DNA of 6,443 nt, taken from Oscillospiraceae bacterium. GTDB taxonomy: Bacteria > Bacillota > Clostridia > Oscillospirales > Oscillospiraceae. Of the stretch, positions 5,602 through 6,443 are shown in pieces. The translations under genes and the position numbers were made by a program. Positions within the stretch are counted from its first letter, which is position 1; every line of letters starts with the position of its first letter. Under the pieces are notes generated by a model that worked only from the letters and a program-made list of their open reading frames with translations, did no database searches and had not been told where the DNA came from. The stretch is from assembly GCA_017620315.1 (NCBI GenBank), contig JAFZQQ010000443.1, forward strand, positions 1 to 6,443, read 5' to 3'.

Positions 5602-6443
5602 TCATTTATTTTCCTTGCGTTTGCGGAACAGGTACTCGTCGAGCTCCTTTTTGACGTCCTCGGGGATCTCTCTGGACACGGGGCAGTGGGCGGACTGTGC
5701 CATGCGCCGGGTGAACTCGGTGATGAACGCGATATCCTTTTGCAGCTGCTCCCTGCTCAGCACCTCCGCGAGGTCGTAGCGGCAGTGTATGGGGGCGACG
5801 TCCTTGCTCGCGATCCTCGCGAGGGACACGGCGGGCACGCCTTTGTCGGCAAACGGAGTGGAGTCGCTGGAATAGACTCCGGTGGAGGCGGATACGGGGA
5901 AGCCCAGCTCCGCGCCCATATAGCTCAAATAGTGCGCGAGCTTGTTCTCGGCGGAGACTTTGGCGATGAACTTGCCCATGATGGTGCCGATCATGTCCAG
6001 ATTGATGTTCATGGCTATCTTTTCAAGCTCCGCTTCGTGGTCGCGGACGTACGCCTTTGAGCCGAGCAGGCCGCGCTCCTCGCTGCCGCAGAAGATAAAG
6101 CGCAGCCCATAGCGCAGCTTTTTGCCGCTGAGCGCCTCCATCACGCCCAGAAGTCCCGCGCAGCCGGACATGTTGTCATAGGCGCCGTGGGAGAGGGCGG
6201 TGGTGTCGTAGTGCGCGGAGAGGGCGATCCACTCGTCCGTTTCCCCGGGCAGCTCCGCCACGACGTTGTGCGACTCGCCCTCGAATTCACGCTGACGGAT
6301 GACGATGCGCACGGTCTTTACCTTGTTCTTTACAAGGGATACGGCGTCGGCGGAGTGGAGCATCGCGCACAGCACCTTTCTCTCCTCGCCGACGACCTGC
6401 GCACGCAGATCGCGCTCGTCGATGTCGCGGTTGGGGAAGTGCA
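5602..6443 (-). CDS. M28-family zinc metallopeptidase (aminopeptidase), N-terminus missing at window edge
   Basis: The frame is open from the stop at 5602 to the right edge, so 279 residues are visible and the true start is outside. An internal GTG at 6375 is not the start, because residues HFPNRDIDERDLR and on continue upstream in frame. All M28 zinc ligands and catalytic residues are present, numbered from the first visible residue: His77 and Asp79 in SAHYDT, bridging Asp89 in AYDN, Glu121/Glu122 in CGSEERGLLGS, Asp149 in NLDMIG and His219 in IHCRYD. It should be an active two-zinc exopeptidase that removes N-terminal residues from peptides. No signal peptide can be judged. The visible upstream part looks like the segment joining an inserted or leading domain to the catalytic core. 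The C-terminus is charged, with an RKRKENK end. A cupin gene follows after 47 bases. Confidence 0.92.
   Translation of the reverse strand, partial: HFPNRDIDERDLRAQVVGEERKVLCAMLHSADAVSLVKNKVKTVRIVIRQREFEGESHNVVAELPGETDEWIALSAHYDTTALSHGAYDNMSGCAGLLGVMEALSGKKLRYGLRFIFCGSEERGLLGSKAYVRDHEAELEKIAMNINLDMIGTIMGKFIAKVSAENKLAHYLSYMGAELGFPVSASTGVYSSDSTPFADKGVPAVSLARIASKDVAPIHCRYDLAEVLSREQLQKDIAFITEFTRRMAQSAHCPVSREIPEDVKKELDEYLFRKRKENK

Noticed and set aside
5602..6375. The M28 peptidase as a complete 257-residue protein starting at GTG 6375
   Set aside because: The frame stays open upstream to the window edge with family-like residues, and no ribosome binding site stands before the GTG, so the gene is cut by the edge.

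Overview
The window looks like chromosomal DNA of a GC-rich member of the Clostridia, most likely a gut Firmicute. The lineage is inferred from protein family resemblance, strong AGGAGG-type ribosome binding sites, a consensus sigma-A promoter and the type of peptide exporter present. Genes are tightly packed and nearly all lie on the minus strand. No tRNA, rRNA, CRISPR array or insertion sequence was seen.

Region 1 (about 1-4256, minus strand) is a four-gene unit read right to left. It contains a family 5 extracellular solute-binding lipoprotein, a 73-residue membrane-anchored remnant of an HlyD-like adaptor, a peptidase-containing ABC transporter (C39 peptidase, membrane domain, ATPase), and the first 50 codons of a second ABC transporter that runs off the left edge. 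The last three match the gene order of the NHLM-type bacteriocin/RiPP export cassette (HlyD-like, ABC1 with peptidase, ABC2). Gene gaps are 36, 19 (or 1, depending on the start used) and 15 bases, so co-transcription is likely. The exporter would cut a leader peptide after a double-glycine-type site and move the product outward. The lipoprotein would bind a peptide-like ligand outside the cell. No precursor peptide gene is visible.

Region 2 (4257-4489) is the divergent intergenic region. On the plus strand it holds an almost ideal promoter whose spacer and -10 box are covered by a pair of TetR-like palindromic operators. A weaker extended -10 promoter candidate points the other way, towards the export operon.

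Region 3 (4490-5125, plus) is a YhbS-like GNAT acetyltransferase controlled by that promoter. It is followed by a strong hairpin that can terminate transcription from both sides.

Region 4 (5207-6443, minus) holds an M28 zinc aminopeptidase, cut by the right edge, followed by a small single-domain cupin 47 bases downstream. These two are probably one transcript that ends at the shared terminator.

The most notable points are the adaptor reduced to its membrane anchor, the solute-binding protein placed ahead of an exporter cassette without import permeases in view, and the double operator with no regulator gene nearby.
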